Source of the DNA: Ascochyta rabiei
Lineage: Eukaryota; Ascomycota; Dothideomycetes; Pleosporales; Didymellaceae
Assembly (NCBI RefSeq): GCF_004011695.2
Contig: NC_082406.1
Span: forward strand, 2,046,001 to 2,110,000
Direction of reading: 5' to 3'
Length of the DNA stretch: 64,000 nucleotides
Position 1 is the stretch's first letter, and every line of letters begins with the position of its first letter. Position numbers and translations under genes: made by a program. Of this stretch, positions 24,244-35,700 are shown one piece after another. The notes under the pieces are model-generated. The model saw nothing but the letters and a program-made list of their open reading frames with translations. It searched no databases and was not told the DNA's origin.

Positions 24244-27236
24244 ACAAATTGCAGCAAGGTTACTACTTGTCTACTGTGCATATGGATACCTGGTCAACCG
24301 ATAGATAGTGGGCCATACATACCTATACAAGAGCAACTGTGGGGATCTCCGCATGCCAATGCCTGCTGCTCATCAACGAGCTTCCTGTCAACTGCATAGC
24401 TTGCAAGAATGCCTTGCGTTCTGGTCCGGCATCGTTGCGTTCCGTAAGTTCGCGCTTTGCGCTGGCGGCCGCTTCTCCACTTTGCGATGAAACACCGCGG
24501 CCACTAAGATAAACCATTAAGACAGGGAACCCTGCACGCCACATTCTCCACACGTTCAGTATAGATCTGGTCAGTGCTGAGCGTTCGGGCACCTCATGAC
24601 TTGCTCGCACTGGGGATTGAGTTTGCGTTAACCGGGTGCTGGGCATGTCATGGATTGCCAAAGCATGTTTCCTTGCGACCACCTTCCGCCATTGAAGATC
24701 GAACATCAAGATCATCACTGTGGTTGTTCATCAAACCTTCTTTCTTGACTCGGACGCGGAACACGAGGCCCTAGCTTCACTAGACCCATATCGTGCTGTG
24801 CCCTCCCGTCCGGTGAACATACGCGTAGCACCCCTCACCATCAACAACCCGTTGTCTCACTTTCATGCCCATCCATCGAACCTGCAAAAGCAACGCAAGC
24901 AGCTTCCTTGTCGTTATGAGTTACTCGTTCATAAATCAAAGACTGCTCTACTTGACGCGCCGGACAACCTGAGGTTTGTAGCAACATTGAAGGCTGTCCG
25001 AGGCCGATAGCATGCCCACTTTGAGGTTTGCATCGTCGTGTGCACGCTTCGTCATGCGGTCAGCACCAGGCCTGGCATTCGATGGACAAACCATTGGAGT
25101 TGCGGGCTGTGAAGATAAAACACGGAACATTTGTTTGCTTTTCATCAAGATCTGGTACAAGAAGCAAAGCGAGGTTAGATGCAAGGAGCCGAAATTCGTC
25201 GGCTCACGATGAGTTCGTGCAAAGCCAGACTTCGGTTGCTCTCGTACTCAGTATCATGCCATCGTCAACGTAGACACGTGAGCTAGCTTCTTTGTGGGGC
25301 GTCTCTGCCAACGTCTATACCGATGACGGCACAACAGTTGATGTTGTCGCCGCTGCTCTTTTCCCGCCTCTCAACTTCACGACCCCCTGCATCACGCGTA
25401 TGCTGCGCAACCACACCCTCATGCAGTCGACAAACTCTTTGTCTACTGTCTACACCGACGCAAGAGCCTGCAACGCCGTTATCGTGACCGTTACCGCTCG
25501 GTAGTTAGAATTACTGCTATGCGCGCAATCATAGCCCCGGTTAATACGACCAAATCCTTTATTGAATGCGCCCGATGCTGGTAGCTGCATCTGTCAGAAC
25601 CAAAGGACGGCATTGAACGGTAAGTCTTGACCGACGGTTTGGTAGAGATATCACAGGCAAACTCTCGAGCCAACATGCATCAACAACCTGTCCTTACAGG
25701 TCCGGATACTGTTGCATGCTTGAGCTTTTGCCGGCACTCTCATAGCGCAATGTTACTTTTTCGTGCTTGCCTTGAACGTTGCTAGGTATGCGTTCATTGC
25801 CCCACTCGGACCTCAACCACAACTCAGCGTATGGTCCGGCTCTCGGACCGTTGGTCGTCTTCAGTTCTTCTGTTACCGTAGCACCTACGGGACCCTCATC
25901 CAGGTGTCTGGATATTCTCGTGGCATCCTGGCTTGATTTCTGGCCCTGGTCCATGAAGCTATACCGTAGGCCCTGCAGCATGAAGACACGGCCAGTCTTC
26001 CATCAGCGCAATCTCCACCTAGCTATTCTCGTTCCTCACTCTCTTTCGACCGCTTGGCTGCGCGGAGTGCGAGCTCAGACGTTGTGCCCACGCTTGGCCA
26101 TGTCGTGCAACGCCGTGGTGCGACTTGCGAACATCAGAAGCGGTGAGCAGACCGCGCGCGTGGATGAGGGGCTAAAGACTCAAGGTGATACCACATTGTT
26201 TCCCAGGATGTTCCTTTGAACTTGCAGAAAGACAAGACATGTACAATTATTGATGGTCCACCAGTAATACGCTCGTGGATTGTTCGAATGGTGAGGTGCA
26301 TAGTCCACCAGCGCGAAGGACCTCAACAACACTGCACTTTGCCGATTCTCTGTAGAGCCGATACAGCAGGATTTCTGACACGTGACGGTCGTCTTGGATG
26401 CTGGATGACTTGCGCACGCCTTGGTCACCCCCAGTTACACTTTGGCTGTGTGGTCGAGGTACACATCGGCGAGGTCTCATATCAGACCACATACATCCTA
26501 ACAAATTCGAACTCTACTGTACGCACCTGAACAAACCAAGCAGGGTCGCCGTTGCGCTTGCCACATAGCCCATCGTTCCACTATATCGAGGCCTGTGGCT
26601 GAGAATTGGTCGAGTATGGCTATGGCGATGGCTAAACCGACTACCTGACCGAGGACGGAACACCCAGTCGTTGTCTTGGAACACTATGCACGCGACAAGC
26701 GGCTCCGCAGGTTCTTACAATGCAACGCCGATTGCCGGGTGATATGTCTCGTTTGCTTACACTGGTCTTGTGTTGTCGAGTGCCACCCACCGTTTTGCTT
26801 GGACTTTTCTCAGCCAGACTCGACACATGGTGTTAGAACCGCCACGGCTACAGCTCAGACATTGAGCTTGTAGTTGGATTTCCTAGGGCTGAATTCATCA
26901 GGAAAAAATACAGTCGTAGTGAGAGTCGCCCTACTTCTCCTTCAACCGTGTGTAGGTAAGGTTATGGGCTCTCCACGCACTGTGTTCCTAGATTCACGAG
27001 CTTGGCATCTTACAAGCCCATATAGCCCAAGCCAGGCGCATTGCGTTCATGATGCGCCGATTCTAGCCAATGTGTAGCCTAGCTGCTAGCTGCGGGCTAC
27101 TCATGTTGAAGGAGACGTGCGCGTGCTGTTTGTGGTGTTTGTTGTTCTCTTTCGTGCAAATAATTTATCTGGTCATCAAGTCGTTCTATATCGTATAAAA
27201 CACCTTTACTCACAGCACGACACCAAAACCCCAGCA
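24244..27236. other. 3-kb gap with scattered coding-like fragments
   Basis: No intact gene. Two fragments have gene-like codon choice: a plus-strand frame at 25271-25504 (includes WGVSANVYTDDGTTVDVV) and a minus-strand frame at 25981-25694 (includes WGNERIPSNVQGKHEKV). Neither has a start, splice partner or domain I recognise. The gap is unusually long between convergent genes and may contain decayed genes. Confidence 0.4.
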
Positions 27237-29466
27237 TCAAAAAGTGCCTCTGGCCTTCTTTATCCTACCCCTTGCTTGAGCAGCCTGAACTGAGACTGCA
27301 GTAGCCGTCAGCCCCAAACCAGGGTACTGATCCGCGTTGTCCCTGGGTTTAGTGCTGAAGGGTTCGGGCTTCTTCTGCGACTCTCTGATTTCCTTTATAG
27401 TCTCCGCATACAGCCGACTCCCGCCTATGGACCGCAGAAGTGGATTGCTGATGGTGCCACCCATCGCGACACTCGGCGGGCCGGAACGCGGCTGCCAGCG
27501 CTCCGGCGTGTGGTCAAGGGAGCGACGGCCCTTGCTGTTGTAACTGCGAGCGCGCGCGTGGGAAGGAACAGGGTCCACGAGTTCATCGGAGGCAGAGCGC
27601 ATGCTGGACATGTTGCTTATGTTCGACAGGTTGTTTGCAACGTCCTGCTTGTCTACCATGATGATCATAATGACGCCGACTTCGCCGTCTGATCCGGTGA
27701 GTGGCGTGCAGTGTATCCATCGCGCTTTACCCTCGATGGTGTCCGCATTGTTTGTGGCGATACTCGCGCCATTGTCGGGCGTGGGCACTTCAAGGCGCGA
27801 GCTGGATTGTGGTATGCGGGTCAGCCAGGAGATTTTGGCTGTGACGCCGATGCCTCGCGCGAGGGCATCAACTAGGCTGTCGCGGATGTGTTCGGGGCCG
27901 CCGATGTGGTCTTCAAGTTTGGACTGGCAGAGGCCGGGAATGCGGAGGGAGGGGGATGTGAAGACAATGCGAAGGGAGGGGTAGGGGCGAACAAGGATGT
28001 ACTGATTATGTCAGTAGAGTGAGACGGAAAGATGGCGACGGGCGACTGGGCATACGTTCTGGTATACTCCCGGGGTTCGTCCGGAGTATTGAGAGCGAAG
28101 ACCTTCTTGAGATATGCGCTCTTCTATACCTACGAAGCGTCTTGTCGATGGACTGTGCATCAATTTTGGTGTGCTAGGCCGCGAGTCGGTACGCATTGCC
28201 TCACAATCTTTGATTGATATTCTTTCTTCATCGTTCAACAGCTTTCCAAAATCTCGTAGGGACCTGAGCGTTGGTCTGTTCTCAAGTGGGTCAGTGGTGG
28301 GCGATACAGGGCCGTCACCAGCGAGTAGCTGTTGGAAGGAGTCGATCGTCTTGCCGCCTTCGAGCAATCGAGTCACGTCGATTCGAGCGCCAATGAAATA
28401 GCGAACGACACCTTTGTTGTCTTTCAATGGTGAGATCATAACCTGAATGTGTCAATATCATCAGAAGTTTGGAGTAAAGATACCTACAAGCGCTAGGAAT
28501 GGAGAGCCATCTTGTCGACTGTGTGGTGTCAGTCTCGAAACTTGTGCTTGAATGTTCACAACTCACTATTGTACCATAGTCTCAGCAACCTCTTGCTCTT
28601 CCCGAACTGCCTTGTCCATTCTTTCGATGGCGCGTTTGTCGGTCTTGGGTCCATGAAGAAAGCGACAAGCTTTCCCAATAGCGTATCCACTTCGGTATTG
28701 GGTGGTGTTGTAGAATTCTGGAGAGCACAATCAATTCTCTTCATCAACGAGAATTATCTCCTTTACCGCTGCGCTTACCTTCCGATGCAAACACTATCGG
28801 GTTGCCCTCTTGTGTAGGGTCACTCATACAGTAGACTTCGCCCAAACCATGCACAAGTTCGCGCATCAATGGCGTGTTCCTCCCAACAATCTCCTTGTTG
28901 GGCAGCTCCGTGACAACATCAACGACGCTGAAGGTCACATATGCGGGTAGAGCCTCGGCGACCAGTTCTTCTGATGCGCCCTGAGACAGTTGCTCAAATC
29001 TCGGGTCCAGAGAGGCAGCGTTGACTTTTGATGGCCAACTCGGCTGTTGTGTAATCTGATCTGCCAGCGCATTGGCATACTCTATCGCTCTGAGAGCTTT
29101 CTGTGAGTCCAGGTACCGCACCAAGATGGGTACAGTACGGGCGCGGTATCGTACAAGAAACGTGGTGAAACGCTGAAGGTAGACATTGTCCTTGAGGATC
29201 ACATGCAGATGATCGATTGAGAACAAGCGCTCGGCGATAAGCTCAGAACTTCGATCTGTGATTGTAGGAGGTGGTGGGCTAAGGTCATAAGCATGTTCCA
29301 GGTCGGTGGAGTGGCGACCAAGCCTCAGTCTGTATGAGCCATGGGTTTCCAAGTCATCGTCTGATAACGCGTCGTCGTGATTGCCAGTTTCGCTTGCTGA
29401 TTCTTTGTGTGAAAGGGAAGCGATCCTGGACACACCCATGATGACATTGCTCAATTCTTGGGTCAT
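27237..29466 (-). CDS. RGS-LOV/PAS protein (photoreceptor-like, with altered LOV core)
   Basis: Exons 29466-28779, 28717-28567, 28518-28488, 28442-28056 and 28001-27237 (673 residues). Residues ~80-190 resemble an RGS domain (SIDHLHVILKDNVYLQRFTTFL onwards in part). Residues ~195-315 are a LOV/PAS domain: DPTQEGNPIVFASEEFY, YAIGKACRFLHGPKTD with the photoactive Cys at 247, YRQDGSPFLAL, and YFIGARIDVT. A second PAS-like segment follows (YILVRPYPSLRIVF), then a Ser-rich tail. Fungal RGS-LOV proteins link blue light to G-protein signalling or membrane binding. Here several residues that contact flavin are changed: A246, H250, Q279, A289 and R310 replace the usual N, Q, N, N and Q. The family call is firm; light sensing is uncertain. 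Confidence 0.85.
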
Positions 29467-30688
29467 GGTATGGAGTGGAAAGCGGGAGCGGGATGGAACG
29501 AAAACAGGACTTGAACCAACTCACGCATTGTTTATGCAAAAACGCCGAGTGATTCGATGGCTCCAGCTACCTGGGGCTTACCAGCTAGATCCTAGACGAT
29601 GCGCATGGCTTGGGGGCTGTAGTCTTTGACGGAGCTGCACGATCGCAATAGACCGGCATGTTGCTGCAGGTAGATGGAGCTACTTGGTGATTAGTGTCGT
29701 TAGGCTCCTTGTTTGAAAGAGGAGAAAAAGAGGCAAAATGTCGGATCGTATCACCGCTCCAATCCGTAGCGGGTAAGCAACTCAAGCAAGATGGCTCTGG
29801 TCGTGTGTTCAGCTTGTATACAGAGGACTGAAGAAAGTGTTACCCGTGGTCCCCATCAAGAGGTGGGGTTTGAGCCACAACGAGTGCAGGCACGACACAC
29901 ACCTGTCAATCTGCATGGAACATGTACAATGCAGGTACCGTTTACCGTACCAGCAGCACGGACAAAAGATAGATCAGGATCCTGGGGTTGGAAGTCGTCA
30001 AGCGGAGCACAAGCAGGCGGAGCGAGTCCGCTAGCGATAGCTTGCTCTGGGTGTTGCTTCTAGTGCAGCCACGGCCTATGGTTGAAGTAGTCGATTGTTG
30101 AAGCGCCATCGGATGCATGATGCCGATGGGCTTTGGATGGAAGGCAGCTGGGTCACGGATAGGGGACCTGAGAGAGGAGCGTTGCGTTTGTTGGTGTTGT
30201 CCAACGGCAGCAGATACCAAGCTGAGTATGCTCCATGCCTCCCAATTGGTAGACAATGGTTGAGAGAGAGTCTGGCCAGGGACGTTGCAGAGCCAATCTA
30301 CCGATGTTCGAGAGTGCTGCTGATATGCTTTACAGGAGATGGCAGACATGGAGGCGTGTCGTGGTATCAGTGATGAGAGGGGACAGGCTCACTGGCACAG
30401 CGTGGATCCAGGCGTGAAGGGTGGAGGCCAGCGCGCTAGTGGCCAATCAAGACTAGCGTACAATGCGGATAAGCGAACGTCAGCCAGTCCATGGCATACA
30501 GGACCCCGCGCAGGGCTCACACGGGAGACCTCGACTTCAATTCACAGCAACCGCGGCCCCAGGCTGTGCCAACACTCGACGACAGTCAAACCTCACCATC
30601 ACCGTCGCCTCGCCCACCACCGCAATCCTAAACCCACCACCCCCCTCCCCCACATCCCCACTCGCTGTACACAGGGCTCCAGCGCGGC
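29467..30688. other. Divergent promoter region, RGS-LOV / CKB1
   Basis: No gene is supported. The last 150 bases before the CKB1 ATG are strongly C-rich. Confidence 0.45.
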
Positions 30689-31846
30689 ATGGATGACTTC
30701 AACAGCGACACAGACAGCGACTATACAAGTTACTGGCGCGACTGGGTAGGTGCCTTGCTTTCATGTCCGCATGCGCCCTGAGGCTGTCGTTGTTTTGAAG
30801 TGCCACTGGCTCCTCAATATGTCACTGTGCGACTGCCTCCTATGTCGCGACGTTGTGTACGCCGCCTGTGTCTACTCTGCGCTCCACGAGGGCACTTCCT
30901 TGCCAACATTGCCCAAATCCACACCACCACATGTCTCCAGCTGCGCTACCCTTCCTGAATCTACCACCGTAGCACTCTGCGCAGCATGGCATCAGCTTGA
31001 CGACGGGGGGCCTTGGAACAGACAACACCGCACAGGCACATGGCTACAGCAGAGCACAGGCTGACGTACGGCCAGTTCATATCTTCACGAGGAAACGAGT
31101 ACTTTTGCGAGATCGACGAAGAATACCTCACCGACCGCTTCAACCTCACGGGACTGAACACTGAAGTTCAGTACTACCAATACGCCCTCGACCTGGTAAC
31201 AGATGTTTTCGACTTTGACTGCGAAGATGAGATGCGGGAACAGATTGAGAAGTCGGCGCGACACCTGTACGGCTTGGTCCACGCCAGATATATTGTCACA
31301 ACAAGGGGGCTAGCAAAGATGGTATGCTCAAACCTGGACGGCGTCGTGTTTGCGCCCGGCTGACAGGAGACCCAGCTCGAGAAGTTCAAAAAGTCAGACT
31401 TTGGCAAATGCCCGCGCGTCATGTGCGAGTCGCAACCGCTCCTGCCCATGGGCCAATCCGACGTAGCCAACACCTCGCCCGTCAAGCTATACTGCTCGCG
31501 TTGCGAAGACCTTTACAACCCAAAGTCCTCACGGCACGCTGTTATCGACGGCGCCTACTTTGGCACGTCCTTCCACAACATTCTCTTCCAGGTATACCCT
31601 GCGATGCTCCCCCCGAAATCCCAACGACGATACGAGCCCCGCGTATTCGGCTTCAAAGTACACGCTGCGGCAGCGCTGTCGAGATGGCAAGGCGATCAGC
31701 GCGACTCGATGAAAGATCGGTTGAAGGAGCTGAAGATCGAGACAGGCTTCGAGGAAGAGGACGAGGAGCTGGACGACGACGACGAGGAAGACGAGGAGAT
31801 GGAGGGCGGAGAGGGGTTTCAGGGTGCAGCCGTGCCGCAGCAGTAG
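30689..31846 (+). CDS. CKB1: Casein kinase 2 regulatory (beta) subunit
   Basis: Exons 30689-30745, 31076-31321 and 31376-31846 (257 residues). The first intron is 330 nt, far longer than others here; skipping anything between gives the expected MDDF...YWRDW then FISSRGNEYFCEIDEEY. CK2 beta dimerises and holds two catalytic subunits. The zinc finger is visible as CPRVMC and, 20-odd residues on, CSRCEDLYNPKSS. The helical N-domain and FHNILFQVYP C-block are highly conserved. The tail after KIETGFEEEDEELDD is very acidic, as in other fungal CKB1 proteins. It is convergent with the W-G repeat gene. Confidence 0.93.
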
Positions 31847-32272
31847 GACTTTGGACAGCGGGCTGGCATCTGGAGACGTCAATGCGGAGGATGATACATC
31901 GCATCATACAGAGGGTCGGTACAGCATGCAGCATTGGGAAGGCGATTGGGCGTACATGGCTGGGTTGGGCCGCACTGATTAATACCACAACACAATATCA
32001 ACACACCGCGAATGAAAGAAACTCTACACACTTTCTCTCGCTCACATCTACATTTGTCCACACTCGTGGCGTGAGAACGCGTCCGTGCATGGGGCATCCA
32101 TCTACAGTACGGCGGGGCAGCCAATGTCAGACGTCCACGACACCGCATAGCCAGCGGACCACATGTCATGACATTACAACACATCTGACACACGTGACAC
32201 AGCACGACAAGTGTCGAGATATACAGGGCATGACATGGAACGACATGATATGACACTGAACAGATCAAGGTG

Positions 32273-32274
32273 GA

Positions 32275-32366
<92 letters not shown>

Positions 32367-32370
32367 AAAA
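32273..32370 (+). repeat. GAAA tetranucleotide microsatellite
   Basis: About 24 near-perfect GAAA units between the 3' ends of CKB1 and the W-G repeat gene. Perfect arrays of this length are usually length-variable between isolates. Frames through it give Lys-Glu-Arg-Lys or poly-Phe/Leu/Ser artefacts. Confidence 0.95.
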
Positions 32371-32417
32371 TAGAGAAGAAGATAATCGGGTTCAAAACGA
32401 CGTTTATACGAAGGGGG

Positions 32418-32515
32418 GGTATCTATCTCTCTCTTTCTCCCTCTCTCTCTCTTTGCCGCTCTCCCTTCCTCTCTCGTCCTCTCTCTCTTCCCCTCTCTCT
32501 CCTTCTCCGTGTTTT
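32418..32515 (+). repeat. CT-rich low-complexity tract
   Basis: Almost pure pyrimidine on the plus strand, mainly CT dinucleotides, starting 50 bases after the GAAA array. Confidence 0.85.
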
Positions 32516-32601
32516 TCCATCTCCATGCATCATCGTAGAAGTCGTAAAGTCGCAGAACGCTCCACGATGGAAACCCAAACCCAGGATAGACAAGCACCGA
32601 C

Positions 32602-32625
32602 CACGCCCACGCCCACGCCCACTGT
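32602..32625 (+). repeat. Short CCCACG tandem repeat
   Basis: Four consecutive six-base units of the CCCACG type in the same convergent intergenic region. Confidence 0.75.
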
Positions 32626-32787
32626 TACAACAACAACAAAGACAAAAAAATAACGATGACAGAAACGATAACAAGAAAGTCCAGGCCCACGCAATCGTAA
32701 TCCCCCAGGCCAAAAACGCCGCGCGATGCTTCAAATAGGCAAGACAAGATCAAACGTTCAGAGTGACAACTTGGCTCACTCATCTCG

Positions 32788-35700
32788 TCAGCCCAGCCCG
32801 GCAATCTTCTTCAGCCAGCTGCCTCTCTTCACCCCCTTGGGTGTCTCGCCTTGGGGCCGGCCGTCCCACGTCCGCACCGGCTGCTCGGTGTACTGGTCGT
32901 ACGTCTTCCTCCGGCTGTCGCGCTTGCTACTTCGCGGCTCCTCCTCGTCGTCCTCGCCGTAGTACGACCGTCTGCGGTGCTGCTTCTTGTCGCGGTCCCG
33001 TTCGGCGTGCCGCTCGGCGCGCTCCTTGTCGCGCTTGGGGCCCCGGCGTCCCGCGATGCGCAGGCGGATGTCTTCGTCCTGGCTCGGGGTTTCATCGTCG
33101 TCTAGCCCAGGGGCGTCGCGGCTGCCGGGCGGGGGGTCGAGTATCGTTTCCGCAATCGGCGGTGGCAGAGGATTCTCGTCCGAGAGGGACTGCACCCACG
33201 AGCTCGTCTTGTCAGGGCCCTTGTTCAGGTACGGCTGGTTCTGCTCTTCGTCGGCTGGGCGGCGCGAGCTGCGGTGTTTCGAGCGGAGACCAGCGCCGCT
33301 GGCGTCGGCGTTGCGCTGGTCGAAGTAGTCGGTGATGGGCTCGCCATCGCCGTTGACGGGCGGTGGGTGGTCAGAGTTGCGGCGCGCTGCGCGGCGCTCT
33401 TCGTGGCGGCGGCGACGGTCCTCCTCAGGCTCAGCCTGGTGCGAGCGGCGGCGCTCGTTGTGCGGTCGAGAGGGCTCGCGCTGGCTGTCTTTGCGGCGCG
33501 AGGAGCGGTGCTCGCGGTCGTCGCCGGCCGTCTTGCGCTCGGCGCGCAGGCGCTTGCGCTCTTCTTTGTCAGCCAGACGGCGCAGCTCCTCCTCGGCCTG
33601 CTTGTTGCGGCGCTCCAGCTCGGCCATCTGGCGCGCCTTCTTCTGCGCGAGGATGGCGGCCTCGTTCTCGCGCTCTCGCTCGCGGCGCCGTTCAGCCTTG
33701 GACTCGACCTCGTCCAGCTCGGCGCGGCGAGAGCCCTTGTCTCCGTCTCGCTCGCGGCGCGCTCGGCGCTCAGCTCGTCGTGCCTCGCGCTCGGGGTCGT
33801 ACTCGGTGCTGCCGTTGCCGTTCGCGCCCGAGGCCATCATGTCAGCCTCCTCTCGCTCACGCCGGACGCTGCGGCGCTCGTGGCGCAGGCGCTTGGCCTC
33901 ATCCTCGTCCATGTCGCCGCGCATCGTGGAGCGCTTGCGCCGTCTGCGCTCGTCTTCGGTCTCGTAGGCGGCCCTGCGCCGGTCGCGGGGGTCTTCGTCG
34001 GGCGTAGGCGCGCTCTTCTTGCGGCCAAACGCAAACATGCTCTTCAGGCCGCTGACGGCAGCAGCAGTGCCGGCGACGCCAGCCAGCGTGGGCAGCGCGT
34101 CCTTGGCCATCGACGGTGCTCGTTCGCGTCGCGAGTGTTCGCGGTCGCGGTCGCGGTCGCGGTCGCGGCGGGGCCTGCGCTCAGCCTCAACGGGGGCCGG
34201 CTCCACATCCATCGGATCCACAATGACAGGGTCGTCGGCGCTAGGCGGCGCGGTGATGGGCTCCTCAGGCTGCACGGAACCACGCTTCGACTTGCGGCGT
34301 TTCGTTTCTGGTCGTTCCTGCACAGGTGTGGGAGGGTCGTCGAGCATCACTCCGTCATCTTCGAGAGGGTACGGGTCGGGCACAGCTGAATGCTCGGTTA
34401 GCTCTGTCCGACCGTTGCTGACCGCGGGCCGACCAATGGCGCCCAACGTACTCGTGGCATGCTTACCTCTGGACTTGCCCTTGTCACGAGTGCTCGACCT
34501 TCGAGATGGCTTCTCCCTGCCCAATACCCTGGCGGCTTTCGACGAGTACTTCACGTCCGTGTCTGTCTGGGGCGGCGACAACATTGCCGTGTCGCGGTCA
34601 ATCGAGTTTCGGCGCGAGAGCATCTTGGGCGTAGCAGAGGTACGATGCGACTTGGAACGGGACACGGATGGATGAGATGGTGCCGTGCCAAAGGGTGAAG
34701 CGCCGAATAGCTGACCAAGTCCCGTGGCAGCGCGTTGAGGTTTGCGTCGCGACGCAGACGGCGTCTTCGACATCTTGTCAGAGCCTGACGACTTGGACAT
34801 GACATCTCGGTCCCTAGTCGATGAGGTGCGCGCCGACTTGGAGCGGCTCATACTGGGCTTGGAAGGAGCGGCAGCACCTGTACCGTCCTCGCGTGACTTC
34901 TTCCTGCTTTCCCTTGACTTGGAAGGTGCTGCTGCGCCCCATACTCCCCAGGAACCTGAGGTACCGCTGCGAACGACCTTTGCGCGTTCCTTTTTGGGTG
35001 AATCCATCACCACTGGCTCCGGTTCAACGTCAGGCGGCGGAGTCGGAGGTTTGGCAGGGGGCTCTTCGTCGTCCAGTAGATCATCATCGTCGAGCAAAAT
35101 CTCCCGATCCACAGGTACACTGTCGAGAACCACAACCTCTGCTGGCTCCGTCTCAGCTTCAAAGAACTCAGGCTCAGGAGGAGGCGGCGGTGGTGGTGGC
35201 GGCGGAGGTGGTGCTTCGACCACTGGCGCTGGTTTTGACGATTTGCTGCTTTTCTTCAGCTTCTTCGACTTCTTATCAGGTACAACAACTGGCTCCTCGA
35301 CAGCGACCGGCTCAGGTTCAGGAACCACTTCCGTAACCATTTCTGGCTCCGGCTCAGCTTCTGGCTCAGCAGGGGGGGGCGGCGGCGGTGGCGGTTCAGA
35401 GCTGTCGAGATCGATCAACATATCATCGTCCATGGGGAAACCGCCTGGTACAGGCGAGCGCCTTGGGGCTGTTGGAGGCACGTCCATCGGCTCTTCAATA
35501 GCTATGATCTCATCCTCGTACTTGGACTTTTTGGATTTCTTACCCTTCTTGTCTTTCTTGGGCGTCGCCTCGATAATCTCCACTGGCGGAGGAGGAGGAG
35601 GAGGAGGAGGAGGAGGAGGAGGAGGAGGCTCAGGAGCATCTTCGAAAACGGGCTCCGGTTCTGTCTCAACAACGGGCTCGGGCTCGGGAACAGGCTCTGG

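Larger units (their letters stand above)
31847..32787. other. Convergent intergenic region rich in simple repeats
   Basis: No gene. Contains word repeats built on GACATG/GACAC (32150-32260), the GAAA microsatellite, a CT-rich tract and a CCCACG repeat, listed separately. Confidence 0.6.

Noticed and set aside
32174..32395. Poly-Phe/Ser/Leu membrane-like ORF across the GAAA array
   Set aside because: Pure translation of the microsatellite.
33274..34389. Second antisense frame of 371 codons over the Arg/Ser-rich end of the giant gene
   Set aside because: GC-rich Arg codons on the minus strand give an Ala/Leu/Val antisense frame; no independent support.
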